NCBI GenBank assembly: GCA_030913385.1
Contig: CP133159.1
Span: 372,001 to 436,000 of the forward strand
Source: Cytophagaceae bacterium ABcell3
GTDB taxonomy: Bacteria; Bacteroidota; Bacteroidia; Cytophagales; Cytophagaceae
Length of the DNA: 64,000 nucleotides
Direction of reading: 5' to 3'
Part shown: positions 45,499 through 56,041 of the stretch, piece by piece
Layout of the letters: each line of letters opens with the position of its first letter
How positions within the stretch are numbered: the first letter of the stretch is position 1
Made by a program: the position numbers and the translations under genes
The notes under the pieces: generated by a model
What the model was told of the DNA's origin: nothing
The model's input: the letters and a program-made list of their open reading frames with translations, nothing else
Databases searched by the model: none

Positions 45499-46962
45499 TT
45501 GACGAAGTACTTTGTATATACTAGCTTAACTACCCTTGTATCCTTATTAGCAATATTGCTGGTCATCACCTACACATCTCCGAGCAGGCAAGTTTCAGGA
45601 TATGCAGTAAGCAACATCGGCTTAACCAAAGGCTTTGAGAAAAGGCTTTCTGATGCAATTAAGATAAGAACAGTTACCCGCGTCAAACAAACAGAAGCAG
45701 ATACTGCATCATTTGTTGAACTAAGATCTTTTCTGGAAAGGAATTTCCCTTTAGTGCATAAACACCTATACCGCGAACAGATAAACGACCTTTCTTTACT
45801 TTATACATGGCAGGGAACAGATACCCTTTCAGCACCCATTCTCCTTATGGCACATATGGATATAGTGCCTGCAGATGACAGCCTCCAATGGAAACACCAC
45901 CCATTTGAAGGTAAAATTTCCGAAGGCTATATCTACGGAAGAGGAACATTAGACATCAAAAGTGGTATTTTAGGTATTCTTGAAGCTGTAGAGCTGTTGC
46001 TAAAAGAAGGGGAAAAGCCTAAGCAAACCATTTATTTGGCTTTTGGCCATGATGAAGAAAGCGGGATAGGTTCTGGGGCAAAAGCTATAGCCCAAACATT
46101 AGAAAAAAGAAACATAAAACTCGCTCATGTACTAGATGAAGGTGGGGTAGTTTTGAAAAACGCTCTTCCTGGCTTGAACAAACCGGTAGCCTTGATAGGC
46201 GTCGCAGAAAAAGGAGCCATGAATGTAGAAATTGTATCAAAAGGCATAGGTGGGCATGCCTCAATGCCTCCGGCGGAAAGCTCCGTTACACGGTTGTCTG
46301 ACGCCATTCAGAAAATAAAAAACAACCCTTTCCCTCCGGCATTGTCGGGTGCCACTGGCGCAATGTTTGACTATACTGCCCCCGAAATGGACTTTCCTTA
46401 TAATATCATTTTCACCAACAAATGGCTAACCGGACCACTCATCAAAAATATGATGTCCAAAAAACACACAACAAATGCAAGTATACGAACAACAGTAGCT
46501 GTTACCATGCTAGAAAGTAGCAGCAAAGAAAATGTCCTTCCTTCTGAAGCAAGAGCCATAGCCAACCTAAGACTATTGCCTGGCACAAGCCCAACAGATG
46601 CGCTTGAATACCTTTCTAATGTAATAGATGATACACTAACAGAAGTAAAAATATGGGGCACTAGTTCTAGCCCCTTGGACATTTCCGATACTGCCGCACC
46701 TGAATTTAGACACATTCGCAAAACAGTATCCTCAGTTTTTCCAGAAGCTATAACCGCACCATTTCTCTTAATTGCGCTTACAGACTCAAGACATTTTGAA
46801 GCATTAACAAATAATATATATAGGTTTCACCCTGCGGTATATGAAGAACCTGAAGACTTGTCGATGCTACATGGGAGAGACGAAAAAATATCTGTAAAGA
46901 ACTACAGCCAAGTGATAAAATTTTATTACACCCTAATCAAAAATAGCCAACATATGCATTAA
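45499..46962 (+). CDS. M20-family metallopeptidase (PM20D1-like)
   Basis: This 487-residue protein is an M20 zinc peptidase/amidohydrolase: ILLMAHMDIVPAD (first metal His with Asp), GYIYGRGTLDIKSGI (bridging Asp), GHDEESGIGSGAKAI (catalytic Glu-Glu) and GGHASMPPAESSVTRL (dimerisation-domain His). The N-terminus has one membrane helix (about 4-23), so it is probably anchored in the inner membrane facing the periplasm. It resembles mammalian PM20D1, which acts on N-acyl amino acids, but the substrate here is unknown. The start is TTG (45499); the membrane helix right after it supports this choice. Confidence 0.88.
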   Translation: MTKYFVYTSLTTLVSLLAILLVITYTSPSRQVSGYAVSNIGLTKGFEKRLSDAIKIRTVTRVKQTEADTASFVELRSFLERNFPLVHKHLYREQINDLSLLYTWQGTDTLSAPILLMAHMDIVPADDSLQWKHHPFEGKISEGYIYGRGTLDIKSGILGILEAVELLLKEGEKPKQTIYLAFGHDEESGIGSGAKAIAQTLEKRNIKLAHVLDEGGVVLKNALPGLNKPVALIGVAEKGAMNVEIVSKGIGGHASMPPAESSVTRLSDAIQKIKNNPFPPALSGATGAMFDYTAPEMDFPYNIIFTNKWLTGPLIKNMMSKKHTTNASIRTTVAVTMLESSSKENVLPSEARAIANLRLLPGTSPTDALEYLSNVIDDTLTEVKIWGTSSSPLDISDTAAPEFRHIRKTVSSVFPEAITAPFLLIALTDSRHFEALTNNIYRFHPAVYEEPEDLSMLHGRDEKISVKNYSQVIKFYYTLIKNSQHMH

Positions 46963-47293
46963 TATAGTAAAATGTATGATTCAGGCCCTTGCTATAAATG
47001 TAGAAAAGGGTATTCGTTCTTGTTTTGCTTATTAGTAACTCAAGGCATTAAATGAGTGATAAAACGCTGAATTATGAAATTGTGCTAAAGGAAAACATAA
47101 CAAATCCTGCTGTAAACTAACAAGATTTGCAATGAAGAGGAGCTTATAAGTTTCCCTGTCGTTCTGCAACATGCACCAAACGGCTCTCAAAAGCTCCATA
47201 AAGGGAAGAAGAAAATGTTTTCGCTGGCCACTTACTTATCAATATATGGACTACACTATTTTGACACCCCTCTAGCTCACCAGCCAACCGAGT
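46963..47293. other. Intergenic region, 331 bases
   Basis: No convincing gene is present: the longest plus-strand frame from an ATG near 47052 is 22 codons. I see no strong hairpin; the convergent genes on either side end here. Confidence 0.4.
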
Positions 47294-47593
47294 TTACTGC
47301 TTTTTCTTTTTACCAGTTCCTTCAAAAGGGGCATTAAGAAAAATAAGCAGTAACCCTGAAATAATAAATAGTAAATAGCCAAATGACGAGGCAGCAAGCT
47401 TCATGATCAAAATAGCCGCAATAGCTAAAATATTGGCAGGTTTTGGAGAACCTAAGGCCAAAGAAACCGCCTGAGCATCAACCGTAGCACCAGTATAAAG
47501 GATTTTTACTAAAAAACCTGCAGCAACAAGTCCAGCACCAACTAGCACTAGAACGACATCTGCATTGTTGGCAGACTGACCTTTATTCTTCAT
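47294..47593 (-). CDS. Small two-helix membrane protein, unknown
   Basis: This 99-residue protein has two hydrophobic helices (about 12-32 and 52-88, the second possibly split) and a Lys-rich C-terminal end (GTGKKKKQ). I recognise no family. ATG start, stand-alone gene. The topology suggests a small inner-membrane protein with both ends in the cytoplasm. Confidence 0.6.
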   Translation of the reverse strand: MKNKGQSANNADVVLVLVGAGLVAAGFLVKILYTGATVDAQAVSLALGSPKPANILAIAAILIMKLAASSFGYLLFIISGLLLIFLNAPFEGTGKKKKQ

Positions 47594-48235
47594 TCTTATT
47601 TAAAAAAACTAAAAAAGATTCACTTAGAAATGTTTCAAAAAAACACAAATAGCACAACAGCTATACATTACTTCATAAATATTATTTACCCATTATAAAA
47701 ATTTAATTTATAAGATTCTCTCGCCATTCACAAGCATGAGAGCAATTTAATTACCAAAAAAGCTAAAAATTATCGCCTTTTATTATAACATAGGCGCATT
47801 CCGTCTAAAACCATTGATTCTTCCTTGGGTCTAAAAGGGAGCTAAAAAACACCTTCAAAGCTAAGCGCAGTCAAAAGAAAAGAAACTATTTTAAAGCAAA
47901 ATGATAGTACGATATTGATTGACAGTAAACTCCCAAGCCTTAAGTTTTGGAAATTTACAGATTCTCCAGACCTAATAGAATTAGCTTAAGTCCATGAAAC
48001 CTTGAGAATCTGAAACATACTATTCTAGTTTTAACTATTTTATCCTTAAGGAGTTTTGACTGTTTCAACAAAAAACCTGAAGTATTCGCAAAGACAAGAC
48101 AAGTCACAAGCCCTATATAAATATATAGATACTAATATTTATTGCCCACTCCTATAGGATTGAAAAAACAAAATATTGTATCTATGCTATAAAATAGATA
48201 ACTTTATCATGGTAAAGTCCTTTAAGAAGTAAGAA
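47594..48235. other. Long non-coding region upstream of the cellulase gene, 642 bases
   Basis: There is no coding frame of note. An imperfect inverted repeat (CAGATTCTCCAGACC near 47960 and GAATCTGAAAC near 48008) lies within it. The region just before the cellulase start is very AT-rich. Its length suggests regulatory sites for the large secreted cellulase, but I could not identify any. Confidence 0.4.
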
Positions 48236-51200
48236 ATGAGAAAACTGTTGATAGTTCTTTTGATAGCGCTCGGTATGCCAGATGATTTACTGGCCCAAGC
48301 CTTCGATGCCGGAGACTACCAGAAATCACTATGGATGACGACGAGATTTTATGGTGCACAAAGGTCTGGGTACGATAATTGGACACTTTACAATCACCTT
48401 CCTGACGGCGTTCCTGAGATGTACAGAGGTACAGCATTTATAGAAGACGCCCATTCCGATGGTACAGACCTGGTAGGGGGATGGCATGACTGTGGCGACC
48501 ATGTTAAATTCGGGCAGACCCAGTTTTTCTCTGCATATATGCTATTAAAAGGGTATTCAGAATTTAAAGCGGGGTATGATGATTATTACTCCTACTCCTA
48601 TGATGGCTACAAAGTGTCAGATGAATGGCACTTTGAAGGCAGTGGACATGATCCAAACTGTATACCAGATGTGCTGGATGAGGTAAAGCATGCCACGGAT
48701 TATTTTTTGAAAACCATTCCTGACCCCAATAACTTTTATTTCCAAGTTGGTGTAGGCGGTTGCCCGGGAGACCACTGCCGAAGAGAAACCGCAACCTTGA
48801 TGCAAACCAATGACCCTGACAATGGAGGCCAACCTCGTCCAGCATTCAAAAATCCTAATGACGCATCTATGGCTTCATTTTGCGGAGCCACATTGGCACT
48901 TATGTCTCGCATGTATAGACAGTTTGACGAAGACTATGCTGACCAGTGCCTTCAACATGCACTTTATGCCTATGAATATGCAAGCGAAAACCCCGGCACA
49001 GTAGGTTCTGAAGGTGGAGGTCATTACCCTGCCAACGAAGACTGGAGAGACGACTATGTAACAATGTGTGCTGAACTTTATTGGGCTACTGGAGATGAGG
49101 CGTTTAGAGATGAGGCTATTGCAATGGAAGGGGAAGTTACCTTTAATGAAGGCTGGAGCTTTGACTACTCTAATAATGGGGAAATTGCCATTTATAACCT
49201 TGCCTTGCTAGGAAGCGAAGATGCCAGAACCCGGTTCAACAATAGGGTCACGAGCCACTTTATTGGTCAAAGAAATGCAGATGGGTTGTATAATGGCGGT
49301 GGCGATTGGGGCATGTTAAGGTACAATGGCAATGCCGCTTTTATGATAGGCTTATACTCCGTCTTAAACGATGATGACTCAAACATTAACTACATCTTTA
49401 ATGATATAGATTATATAATGGGGAACAATTCCTTAAATTTATCCTTCATCTCAGGATTCGCCCCTGCAGGTGGCGGGTACTCTTTTGTTCAACAGCCCCA
49501 TCATAGAAATGCTTTTCTAAATGACGAGAACCGTCCTGGAACTGATAATACTTTGGAAATCCCAGAAAAAAACAGGCAATTTGGTGCTTTGGTTGGAGGC
49601 AATAGAGACCCAAACCAGTACCAAGATGTCTGGAATGACTATGTAAACACAGAAATCTGTATTGATTATAACGCTGGTTTGGTAGGCGCTCTTGGGTATA
49701 TCAACTCCCTAATTGCCCCTGTTGATACCACCAAGTTCTGTGGCAATTATACTTGCGAGTCTCCTGACCTTGGTAAAGATATTTCAATATGTGAAGGCAT
49801 TGAGCTGCCTGTTACCCTCGATGCAAATACAACTCAACCTTCCGACGTAACATTTGTCTGGTACAAAGACGGAGAAGCAATTGCGGGTCAAGATGGGCCG
49901 GTTTGCGAAGATTGTGGCACGGAGCCAGCAACATATGTAGTTGTAAGAGACTCTGCGGAAGTGTGTAGCAAAAGCGATACTTTAATTATAAGGGATGACA
50001 TTCCAAACCCTGACTTAGGCGACGAAAGAGTAATATGCACCCCCGCGTCACATGATCTAGCACCATTAAACCCAGATGATTTCCCAGAAGAAACAACTTG
50101 GCAGTGGGCAAAAACACCGGAAGATGATTTGGAATTTGACGACTTAGAAAATGAGACAGACCAAACCTTAGAAGGGGTGTCCTCCAAAGGTATATATCGA
50201 TTAACGGCAACATTAGGAGAGTGCTCCTCTTATGGTACTGTTGAAGTAACATCCGATTTGCCAACACCTGTTGATGCTTGTATTCCAGAACCGGGAGAAG
50301 TTACACTCTCCATTGCAGAACCTGGCCTAAACGGTGAAAACTACAACTGGTACACTTCACCCGAAGGAGGTACTGCCGTATGTGAAAACACTACCAGTTG
50401 CACCTTTGAGGCAGAAGAAGAAACCACTTTATATGTTCAAGACATGAGTTCTGTAAGTGGCACGGTAGGCCCTGATGAAACTTTCGGCACGTCAGGAAAC
50501 TGGGGGTGTACCAGTCAACACAGCTTAGTATTTAACGCTACCACCAATTTCACCCTACACTCCTTTATGTTAAGGGGCGAGTACAACAATTCTCCGGCGA
50601 ATGTAAGTGTGGAGATTTTAAACAGTGCTGGAGCTGTTATGGCTGAATTTACAACAGACAACACCCCTGCGTATACAGGTTCAGGCCTGAGAGAGTTTGT
50701 CTTTAATGATGGTGATGGCGTGTTAATAGATGTAGAGGATTGGGGAAATACATTAAGCATAAGGTTAAGCAACTGTAGCGAGGTTCAACCATTATTTACT
50801 ACAGGAGGAGCCAACTTTCCATATACATCCGAGGGTAATATTGTAACAATCACTGAGGCTATAAATAACGGAACTCCCAACGATAACGATTATATGTTCT
50901 TTCACAATTGGGAGATTTCTACAGGCACAAGCTGTGATCGACTTCCTGTTACTGCCAGTATAGGAGACTGTCCTGACGACCTTCCAGTTGGTTTTATTTA
51001 TGTAAACGCTGAAGCACTTGGAAATGCAGTAAACGTTCAATGGGGAACCTCCTTTGAAAGAAACCACCACTATTATGAAGTTCAAAGGTCTAGCGACAAT
51101 GAGGACTATCAAACCATAGGTACTGTATATGGAGCTGGCAACACAGACTCCCAAAAGAGCTATTCATTTAGAGATGAAGACCCGCATTGGGGTCGCTCCT

Positions 51201-51505
51201 ACTATAGAATTGCAAACATAGATGTGGATGGTTCTGTGCAATACAGTAAAATAGTTACCGTAAACAAGGAACTAAAAGCAGTAAAAGTACACCCAAACCC
51301 TTCGGCTGGCTTATATACTGTAATGGCAAAAGGGAACAAGATTTCTACCATAACAGTGTCAGACCTTTCAGGAAAGGTTATGTATACAGTACACCCTAAC
51401 GAGGCTTCCTTTACTGTTGATGTACAGGACATTCCTGCTGGGGTTTACTTAATGAAGGTGAGTTATGGTGGCTTACAAGAAGTTGTTAAAGTTGTAAAGC
51501 AATAA
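48236..51505 (+). CDS. Secreted GH9 endoglucanase with type A (T9SS) sorting domain
   Basis: This protein of 1089 residues has a signal peptide (to about 21) and a GH9 catalytic domain at about 28-490. Its catalytic Asp pair lies in GGWHDCGDHVKF (85 and 88), the signature 1 region in FVQQPHHRNAF (about 421), and the acid Glu in NTEICIDYNAGLVGAL (about 473). Ig-like modules follow (about 505-680), then a beta-sandwich module (about 730-900), a fibronectin-like segment (about 920-1015) and the sorting domain (VHPNPSAGLYTVMAKGN ... GVYLMKVSYGG). It should cut beta-1,4-glucan at or outside the cell surface. No recognised CBM is present. A strong terminator follows. Confidence 0.95.
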   Translation: MRKLLIVLLIALGMPDDLLAQAFDAGDYQKSLWMTTRFYGAQRSGYDNWTLYNHLPDGVPEMYRGTAFIEDAHSDGTDLVGGWHDCGDHVKFGQTQFFSAYMLLKGYSEFKAGYDDYYSYSYDGYKVSDEWHFEGSGHDPNCIPDVLDEVKHATDYFLKTIPDPNNFYFQVGVGGCPGDHCRRETATLMQTNDPDNGGQPRPAFKNPNDASMASFCGATLALMSRMYRQFDEDYADQCLQHALYAYEYASENPGTVGSEGGGHYPANEDWRDDYVTMCAELYWATGDEAFRDEAIAMEGEVTFNEGWSFDYSNNGEIAIYNLALLGSEDARTRFNNRVTSHFIGQRNADGLYNGGGDWGMLRYNGNAAFMIGLYSVLNDDDSNINYIFNDIDYIMGNNSLNLSFISGFAPAGGGYSFVQQPHHRNAFLNDENRPGTDNTLEIPEKNRQFGALVGGNRDPNQYQDVWNDYVNTEICIDYNAGLVGALGYINSLIAPVDTTKFCGNYTCESPDLGKDISICEGIELPVTLDANTTQPSDVTFVWYKDGEAIAGQDGPVCEDCGTEPATYVVVRDSAEVCSKSDTLIIRDDIPNPDLGDERVICTPASHDLAPLNPDDFPEETTWQWAKTPEDDLEFDDLENETDQTLEGVSSKGIYRLTATLGECSSYGTVEVTSDLPTPVDACIPEPGEVTLSIAEPGLNGENYNWYTSPEGGTAVCENTTSCTFEAEEETTLYVQDMSSVSGTVGPDETFGTSGNWGCTSQHSLVFNATTNFTLHSFMLRGEYNNSPANVSVEILNSAGAVMAEFTTDNTPAYTGSGLREFVFNDGDGVLIDVEDWGNTLSIRLSNCSEVQPLFTTGGANFPYTSEGNIVTITEAINNGTPNDNDYMFFHNWEISTGTSCDRLPVTASIGDCPDDLPVGFIYVNAEALGNAVNVQWGTSFERNHHYYEVQRSSDNEDYQTIGTVYGAGNTDSQKSYSFRDEDPHWGRSYYRIANIDVDGSVQYSKIVTVNKELKAVKVHPNPSAGLYTVMAKGNKISTITVSDLSGKVMYTVHPNEASFTVDVQDIPAGVYLMKVSYGGLQEVVKVVKQ

Positions 51506-51521
51506 ATCTCAATAAAGCAGC

Positions 51522-51561
51522 AAAAAAAGGCGGGGCAAATATATTTGCTCCGCCTTTTTTT
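51522..51561 (+). terminator. Rho-independent terminator of the GH9 cellulase gene
   Basis: A GC-rich stem (GGCGGGGCAAATA with TATTTGCTCCGCC) is followed by TTTTTTT and preceded by an A-run. It starts about 20 bases after the stop. The A-run on the other side makes it usable in both directions. Confidence 0.9.
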
Positions 51562-51578
51562 GTTTAGACCTAGAACAC

Positions 51579-51794
51579 CTATTCCTTAATAAATTTATAA
51601 GAGCCAGAAGCTACAGGAGAGGTAATTTTTAGAATGTACAAACCTCTACTAAAGCTTGAAATATTAATATCGAAAGAACTTTCTATAAGAAGAACTTCAC
51701 TTTTTACAACACTTCCTTTAACATTTACTATGCTCAGCCGGGTAACGCTCTTCATATAGATTTTGATGTTGAGGAAACAACGGTTACTGAGCAT
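51579..51794 (-). pseudogene. Orphan type A sorting-domain fragment
   Basis: The 71-codon frame encodes only the last part of a T9SS type A domain (TRLSIVNVKGSVVKSE, FDINISSFSRGLYILKI, GSYKFIKE). The upstream sequence has stops in this frame and lacks the YPNP-type start of the domain. There is no signal peptide. It looks like the 3' remnant of a lost secreted protein gene, sitting convergent to the cellulase gene. Confidence 0.65.
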
Positions 51795-51973
51795 GATGGA
51801 AATGGAAAACTAATGAAATTAAAACCACCACAACATTTATCAAAACCCATTTTGCAAGAGAGCAAAAAGAATTCGGTGATTAAAAAAAATCAAAACCCAA
51901 AGCGGGGTCAGCGAGAGCCAACAAACATCATAAATTTAAACAAAAGGGGAAGCACAAAGCCTCCCCTTTTAAT

Positions 51974-53626
51974 TTAATCATTGGACAAAATACTATAACT
52001 ATATTTTTTTCCCTTAATACCGTAAAGAATAAGGTTTGAGTTTTTCCCTTGTTGGTAATGATCTAGAGGGCACAAGTAGGTTTGGCTTACCAAATAATCT
52101 GGATATAAAGATTTTTTCCTTTCACCTGTTTCTAAATCAAATTCATATTTAACGGTTACAGCTTTTCTAGGCTTTTTAAACCTTTTCTGCTTATCGTGCA
52201 TAGTTCTCTCGTTAACATTCTTTAACATGTCATTATAAAGAACGACAAGTTTGTCATCAAAAAGACCAGTTGCTGCTGAAAAGTGACGGGTTGTTTTCCA
52301 CTCTAACGGACGGAAAATAAACCGTAGCCCTCTGGAAGAAGCTATAAATGCCCCAGACATGTCTTGCCAAAAGAAGTACTGCCTTTTAGGCAGCCTGTTT
52401 GCCCAAACCATATCTCCCTCATTATCAAAGTTCATGATTACCAAGTCCCCAAACTCTACATATCGCCCATTCACATTACCATGTCTATCTGTATAATTCA
52501 TGGCAGAATATTGTTCAACAATCATCAAAACACTTCCGTCATCTTTGTTAATAACACGCTCTCCGGCATAAGACTTGCCCATATCACCTTTCTTGCCTTT
52601 TTTGACGTCCTTGTTCGTCCTAAATTGCTCAAAAAGCTCTTCAGAAAATGGATTAAATTTGGCCGTATGCAACTCTTTAGACTCTCTATCCATGGAAATA
52701 AAGACAGAGCCTTTTAAATCTCCTTTATTGGTAGCGGATTCTAAGGCAAACCTAATTCCATTGGTTTTTACCTTCGTTTTCCTCCCCGGCTCCCCAACAG
52801 TAACAAGACCCGTTACTGTCATGTTATTATCCTTTGTAATATTAACTTGAAGATTGTGCAGGAAGTGTGACTCGCCAAATGAGTTCTCAAAAACAATCTT
52901 CTCCTCCCAGTTTTCATAGTCTCTGTTGGCATCATAAGAACCTACATATAAGTCCATATCAGAATACTTTAGATAATATATAGATCCGTCATTATCCACT
53001 ATGTAATTTCTTGGCATAAACTCCCCCTCGTCAAGTTCTTTTTCAAACAAGATATTAAGGTCATTATCCAGTAGCATATACTTCCTCATATCCATTTTAT
53101 ACGCCTTGCTGTATGCGACGTGATAAATAAAAAGTTTAGACCTATCATCAGATAGTGCCATAGTAAAATCACCCTTTCTACGTTTTTTCTCAACTTCTAT
53201 ACTGGCAATATCTGCTCTAACATCTTTAAACTCCCCCGTTTTCTTATTAACAGGTTTGGCAAACAGGTTATAAAGCTTTGTTTCTTTATCGAAGTAACTG
53301 TAAAAAACCAGCAATTCATCTTTCAACAATGACACCTTTTCTACCTCCACTTTATTCTTGCCAATCTTGTCGTGTTGGACAGGAACAGAATACATTCTCA
53401 AGTTACTGTTGTTCTTATCATATGCTTCGAGTTTATAGCTCCCCAATGCAAAAGAGGCCAGCACATAAATAGCATCATCATCTTCACCTAAAATAATAGG
53501 ATCATAATAGCTGGAAGCTTTATTAAGAGCTCCAACCTTCAAGTTCTGAGCATGCACATTTCCTATGCAGGCAAAAAAAAGAACACCCAGGCAAAACCTG
53601 GAAAACAAGGTAAAAGTGTTTTTCAT
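51974..53626 (-). CDS. Secreted protein of unknown function (repeated beta pattern)
   Basis: This protein of 550 residues has a signal peptide (cleavage after VHAQ, about residue 27). The rest alternates short strands (AIYVLASFALGSYKLEAYD, LLVFYSYFDKETKLY, SIYYLKYSDMDLYVGSYD, LVVLYNDML), which suggests a beta-propeller-like fold. I do not recognise a family and see no catalytic motif or sorting domain. It lies 10 bases after the M48 protease gene and is co-oriented, so the two probably form an operon. Its cell location is probably periplasm or outer membrane. Confidence 0.7.
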   Translation of the reverse strand: MKNTFTLFSRFCLGVLFFACIGNVHAQNLKVGALNKASSYYDPIILGEDDDAIYVLASFALGSYKLEAYDKNNSNLRMYSVPVQHDKIGKNKVEVEKVSLLKDELLVFYSYFDKETKLYNLFAKPVNKKTGEFKDVRADIASIEVEKKRRKGDFTMALSDDRSKLFIYHVAYSKAYKMDMRKYMLLDNDLNILFEKELDEGEFMPRNYIVDNDGSIYYLKYSDMDLYVGSYDANRDYENWEEKIVFENSFGESHFLHNLQVNITKDNNMTVTGLVTVGEPGRKTKVKTNGIRFALESATNKGDLKGSVFISMDRESKELHTAKFNPFSEELFEQFRTNKDVKKGKKGDMGKSYAGERVINKDDGSVLMIVEQYSAMNYTDRHGNVNGRYVEFGDLVIMNFDNEGDMVWANRLPKRQYFFWQDMSGAFIASSRGLRFIFRPLEWKTTRHFSAATGLFDDKLVVLYNDMLKNVNERTMHDKQKRFKKPRKAVTVKYEFDLETGERKKSLYPDYLVSQTYLCPLDHYQQGKNSNLILYGIKGKKYSYSILSND

Positions 53627-53636
53627 AAATTAAGAG

Positions 53637-55733
53637 TTAGTTGATTATGTTTTCAAAGTCCTCAAGGATAAGCTTTGCCAGCTTTTTGGTACTTAAGTTT
53701 TTGTTTGCTCTCTTGACATGGTAGTAGACACGCTCTCCAGTTTCTTTATCATACAAGAAAAAGACATACCCCACAGCTTTCTTTTTGAGCTTAACAATGT
53801 CGATTGTACAGATATATTTGTATGAAGAAAAGCGCTCGTTATTCAACATTGGCTCTCCATTGACAGGCACCATTTTGGTAAACTTCAAATGGCTTTCGCG
53901 TTCTTGTATCCAGCTTGCTAAAGTAGAATAGTCATTGTAGTAAGAGGCATCATCATGCTTTAATTGAACAGAGCTAACATATTTAATGTTTTTATTAAAC
54001 TTCTTCAGCTCTGGCAATATCATATTAAGAATTTCCGCTTTATCATTTTGTGAAGACTCCACAGATTTTTTAATCTGTTTTTCCACCTTGAAATAGTCGG
54101 GTTCAAAAAATAAGATATTTTTAGCCCTGATCCCGTACCCATTCTTCTTTATATTCTTCTGCTCTAACTTGTCAGCTTTTTTCCTTTCTTTATAAGTCAA
54201 AGCCCCTCTTTCCAAAATTTCATTTCTCTTTTTAAAGGCATTGCGAAACTTATCTTTGATGATAATGTCCTCTTTTTCAGAAGCCAGCCCCAATAGGTAA
54301 AAGTTTTTGTAGTGGTTCCTTAACCTGATCTTTGAAAAAGATGCATCTGGCTTTGATTGCACAAAAAGCTCATCATAAAATTCTTCTGATTCATCCACAT
54401 CCAAAAAATCTTGTAAGGATAAGTCATGTGTCAAAACCAGCTCTTCAATAAGGGCAGTTTCCAAAATATCCAAGTACCTGTTATCTGGAAACTGGTTGCG
54501 CATGCGAATGACAGTTTTTAAAGAAAGAGTGTTAAGTTGACTTGCCGTCAAATGCTTCAACATATACCTGACCTGTTGGCTTTCTCCTTGAGACTTGAAA
54601 TATGAAGAATTCGCATAATGAAATTTCTGCATGTTCTTATATACACAAGCACCATAAAGAGCTTTTGCCAAACAAACATGGAGGTACTCACTGTCGGGAA
54701 ACTCTTTTAGGAGGTTATAGGCCGTGAAAATAGCGTCGCCATAGTTTCTTCCAATCAATAACCTCTGCACAAGTTCAAAACTGGCTTTTTGCCTTATGTC
54801 ATTAAACTCGTCGACAGGGCTTAGAAACTTCTCTCCAGATTCACTACCTGCTATAAATTGACCAACCTTTTCTTTTCTTTTGGCCAAATCTGGGTGAGTA
54901 AGATACTCATCATTATAACCACCTCGCTCCACTACTTCGTTAATATCATCTAAAAAAAAGCAGCTAGGGACTTTTAAAAATTCGTCATTAAAAAAATCTT
55001 GATCAAAAGGCTTATCTCCAACAGGAATATGGCTATTGGCCAAACATGTAAATAAGTCCAGAGCAGATGCTGAACTATAGGGTGATTTTGAGAAAATAAT
55101 GTAACCTAAAGAATCGGCTTCAAACTCATGAGCCCTACTACGGCGAAACTTAAACTTTAGGATATCATCAAGAGACAGCTTACTCCTGGCTTTGCTCAGC
55201 TCCTTAACCTCCTTATGAACCTTAAGGCCCTCTAAAGAATGCTTTAATGCATAGTGGGCGATTTCATGGCTTAACATATATGCCAGCTCTCCTTCAGACT
55301 GAGCCCTGGCAATTAGGGCCAGCGAAACATATATTTTACCGTCAAAAGTACAGAAAGCATTAACAACACCTGATTTCAATGTAAAAACTTCTACCTCATC
55401 TCTTAGCTCAGGCTCGTTTTCAAGAACCCTGTTTTTAATCTTATTAAGGTAATTTGTCACAGGGTCACCAAATAAAAGAAGGCCGTTGCTAAAATAAAAG
55501 TTATGCGTAAAAGCACTTCCCAAGATCAACTGCTCTTTTAGATCTTCAAGATCTCTATCATTACCAAAGTAACCTTTATAGGCTTCTTCGTGAACCTCGA
55601 CATAATTATCAATAGTGTTTAAAAACAAAGATGGAATATTTCCTGAGCATTGAAGAGGGCTGTAATCTCCTTTGTTACTGGAAGAAGAGCTAAAAAGAAA
55701 AGCCAGCAGTAGTACTGAAAATATTGATTTCAC
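53637..55733 (-). CDS. M48-family metalloprotease
   Basis: This protein of 698 residues has a signal peptide with a long Ser run (SSSSSNK, about residue 16). The M48 active site is MLSHEIAHYALKHS (HExxH near residue 155) with the third ligand Glu in RAHEFEADSLGYII. The domain ends near 270, and about 400 mostly helical residues follow, with repeat-like helices (about 310-450) as in BepA-type proteases, and then a charged segment. BepA-like proteins look after outer-membrane protein assembly, which is a possible role here. The start is GTG (55731-55733). It is operonic with the secreted protein at 52-53.6 kb. Confidence 0.88.
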   Translation of the reverse strand: MKSIFSVLLLAFLFSSSSSNKGDYSPLQCSGNIPSLFLNTIDNYVEVHEEAYKGYFGNDRDLEDLKEQLILGSAFTHNFYFSNGLLLFGDPVTNYLNKIKNRVLENEPELRDEVEVFTLKSGVVNAFCTFDGKIYVSLALIARAQSEGELAYMLSHEIAHYALKHSLEGLKVHKEVKELSKARSKLSLDDILKFKFRRSRAHEFEADSLGYIIFSKSPYSSASALDLFTCLANSHIPVGDKPFDQDFFNDEFLKVPSCFFLDDINEVVERGGYNDEYLTHPDLAKRKEKVGQFIAGSESGEKFLSPVDEFNDIRQKASFELVQRLLIGRNYGDAIFTAYNLLKEFPDSEYLHVCLAKALYGACVYKNMQKFHYANSSYFKSQGESQQVRYMLKHLTASQLNTLSLKTVIRMRNQFPDNRYLDILETALIEELVLTHDLSLQDFLDVDESEEFYDELFVQSKPDASFSKIRLRNHYKNFYLLGLASEKEDIIIKDKFRNAFKKRNEILERGALTYKERKKADKLEQKNIKKNGYGIRAKNILFFEPDYFKVEKQIKKSVESSQNDKAEILNMILPELKKFNKNIKYVSSVQLKHDDASYYNDYSTLASWIQERESHLKFTKMVPVNGEPMLNNERFSSYKYICTIDIVKLKKKAVGYVFFLYDKETGERVYYHVKRANKNLSTKKLAKLILEDFENIIN

Positions 55734-56041
55734 AAAATTCTTGTAATAGATTTTAAATCAAAAACATGGTGGCTTCCTACGAAAACAGCGAAAATTAACA
55801 ACAACTAACGCTCGACATATACGTGTTAAGCAAGGACAAATCTACGAAAACTAGTTAACATACTACTAAAAAAAATTTATTTTTTACACATAACAATGAA
55901 ATAACTGGCGCTATAAAATGTATTAAGAGCTGATACTAAACCCCTTTAAACTATAACAGAATTAACCAAGACACATACGCTGCTATTTTTATTTATGTAT
56001 TTTTTTAATACCTTTATCTATTCAAAACACCCATTCATAAA
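55734..56041. other. Divergent promoter region, 308 bases
   Basis: This AT-rich stretch lies between the divergent M48 operon and the secreted two-module protein. Only A/T-rich tracts (AAAAAAAATTTATTTTTTAC near 55867) are visible; no coding frame is present. Confidence 0.4.
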
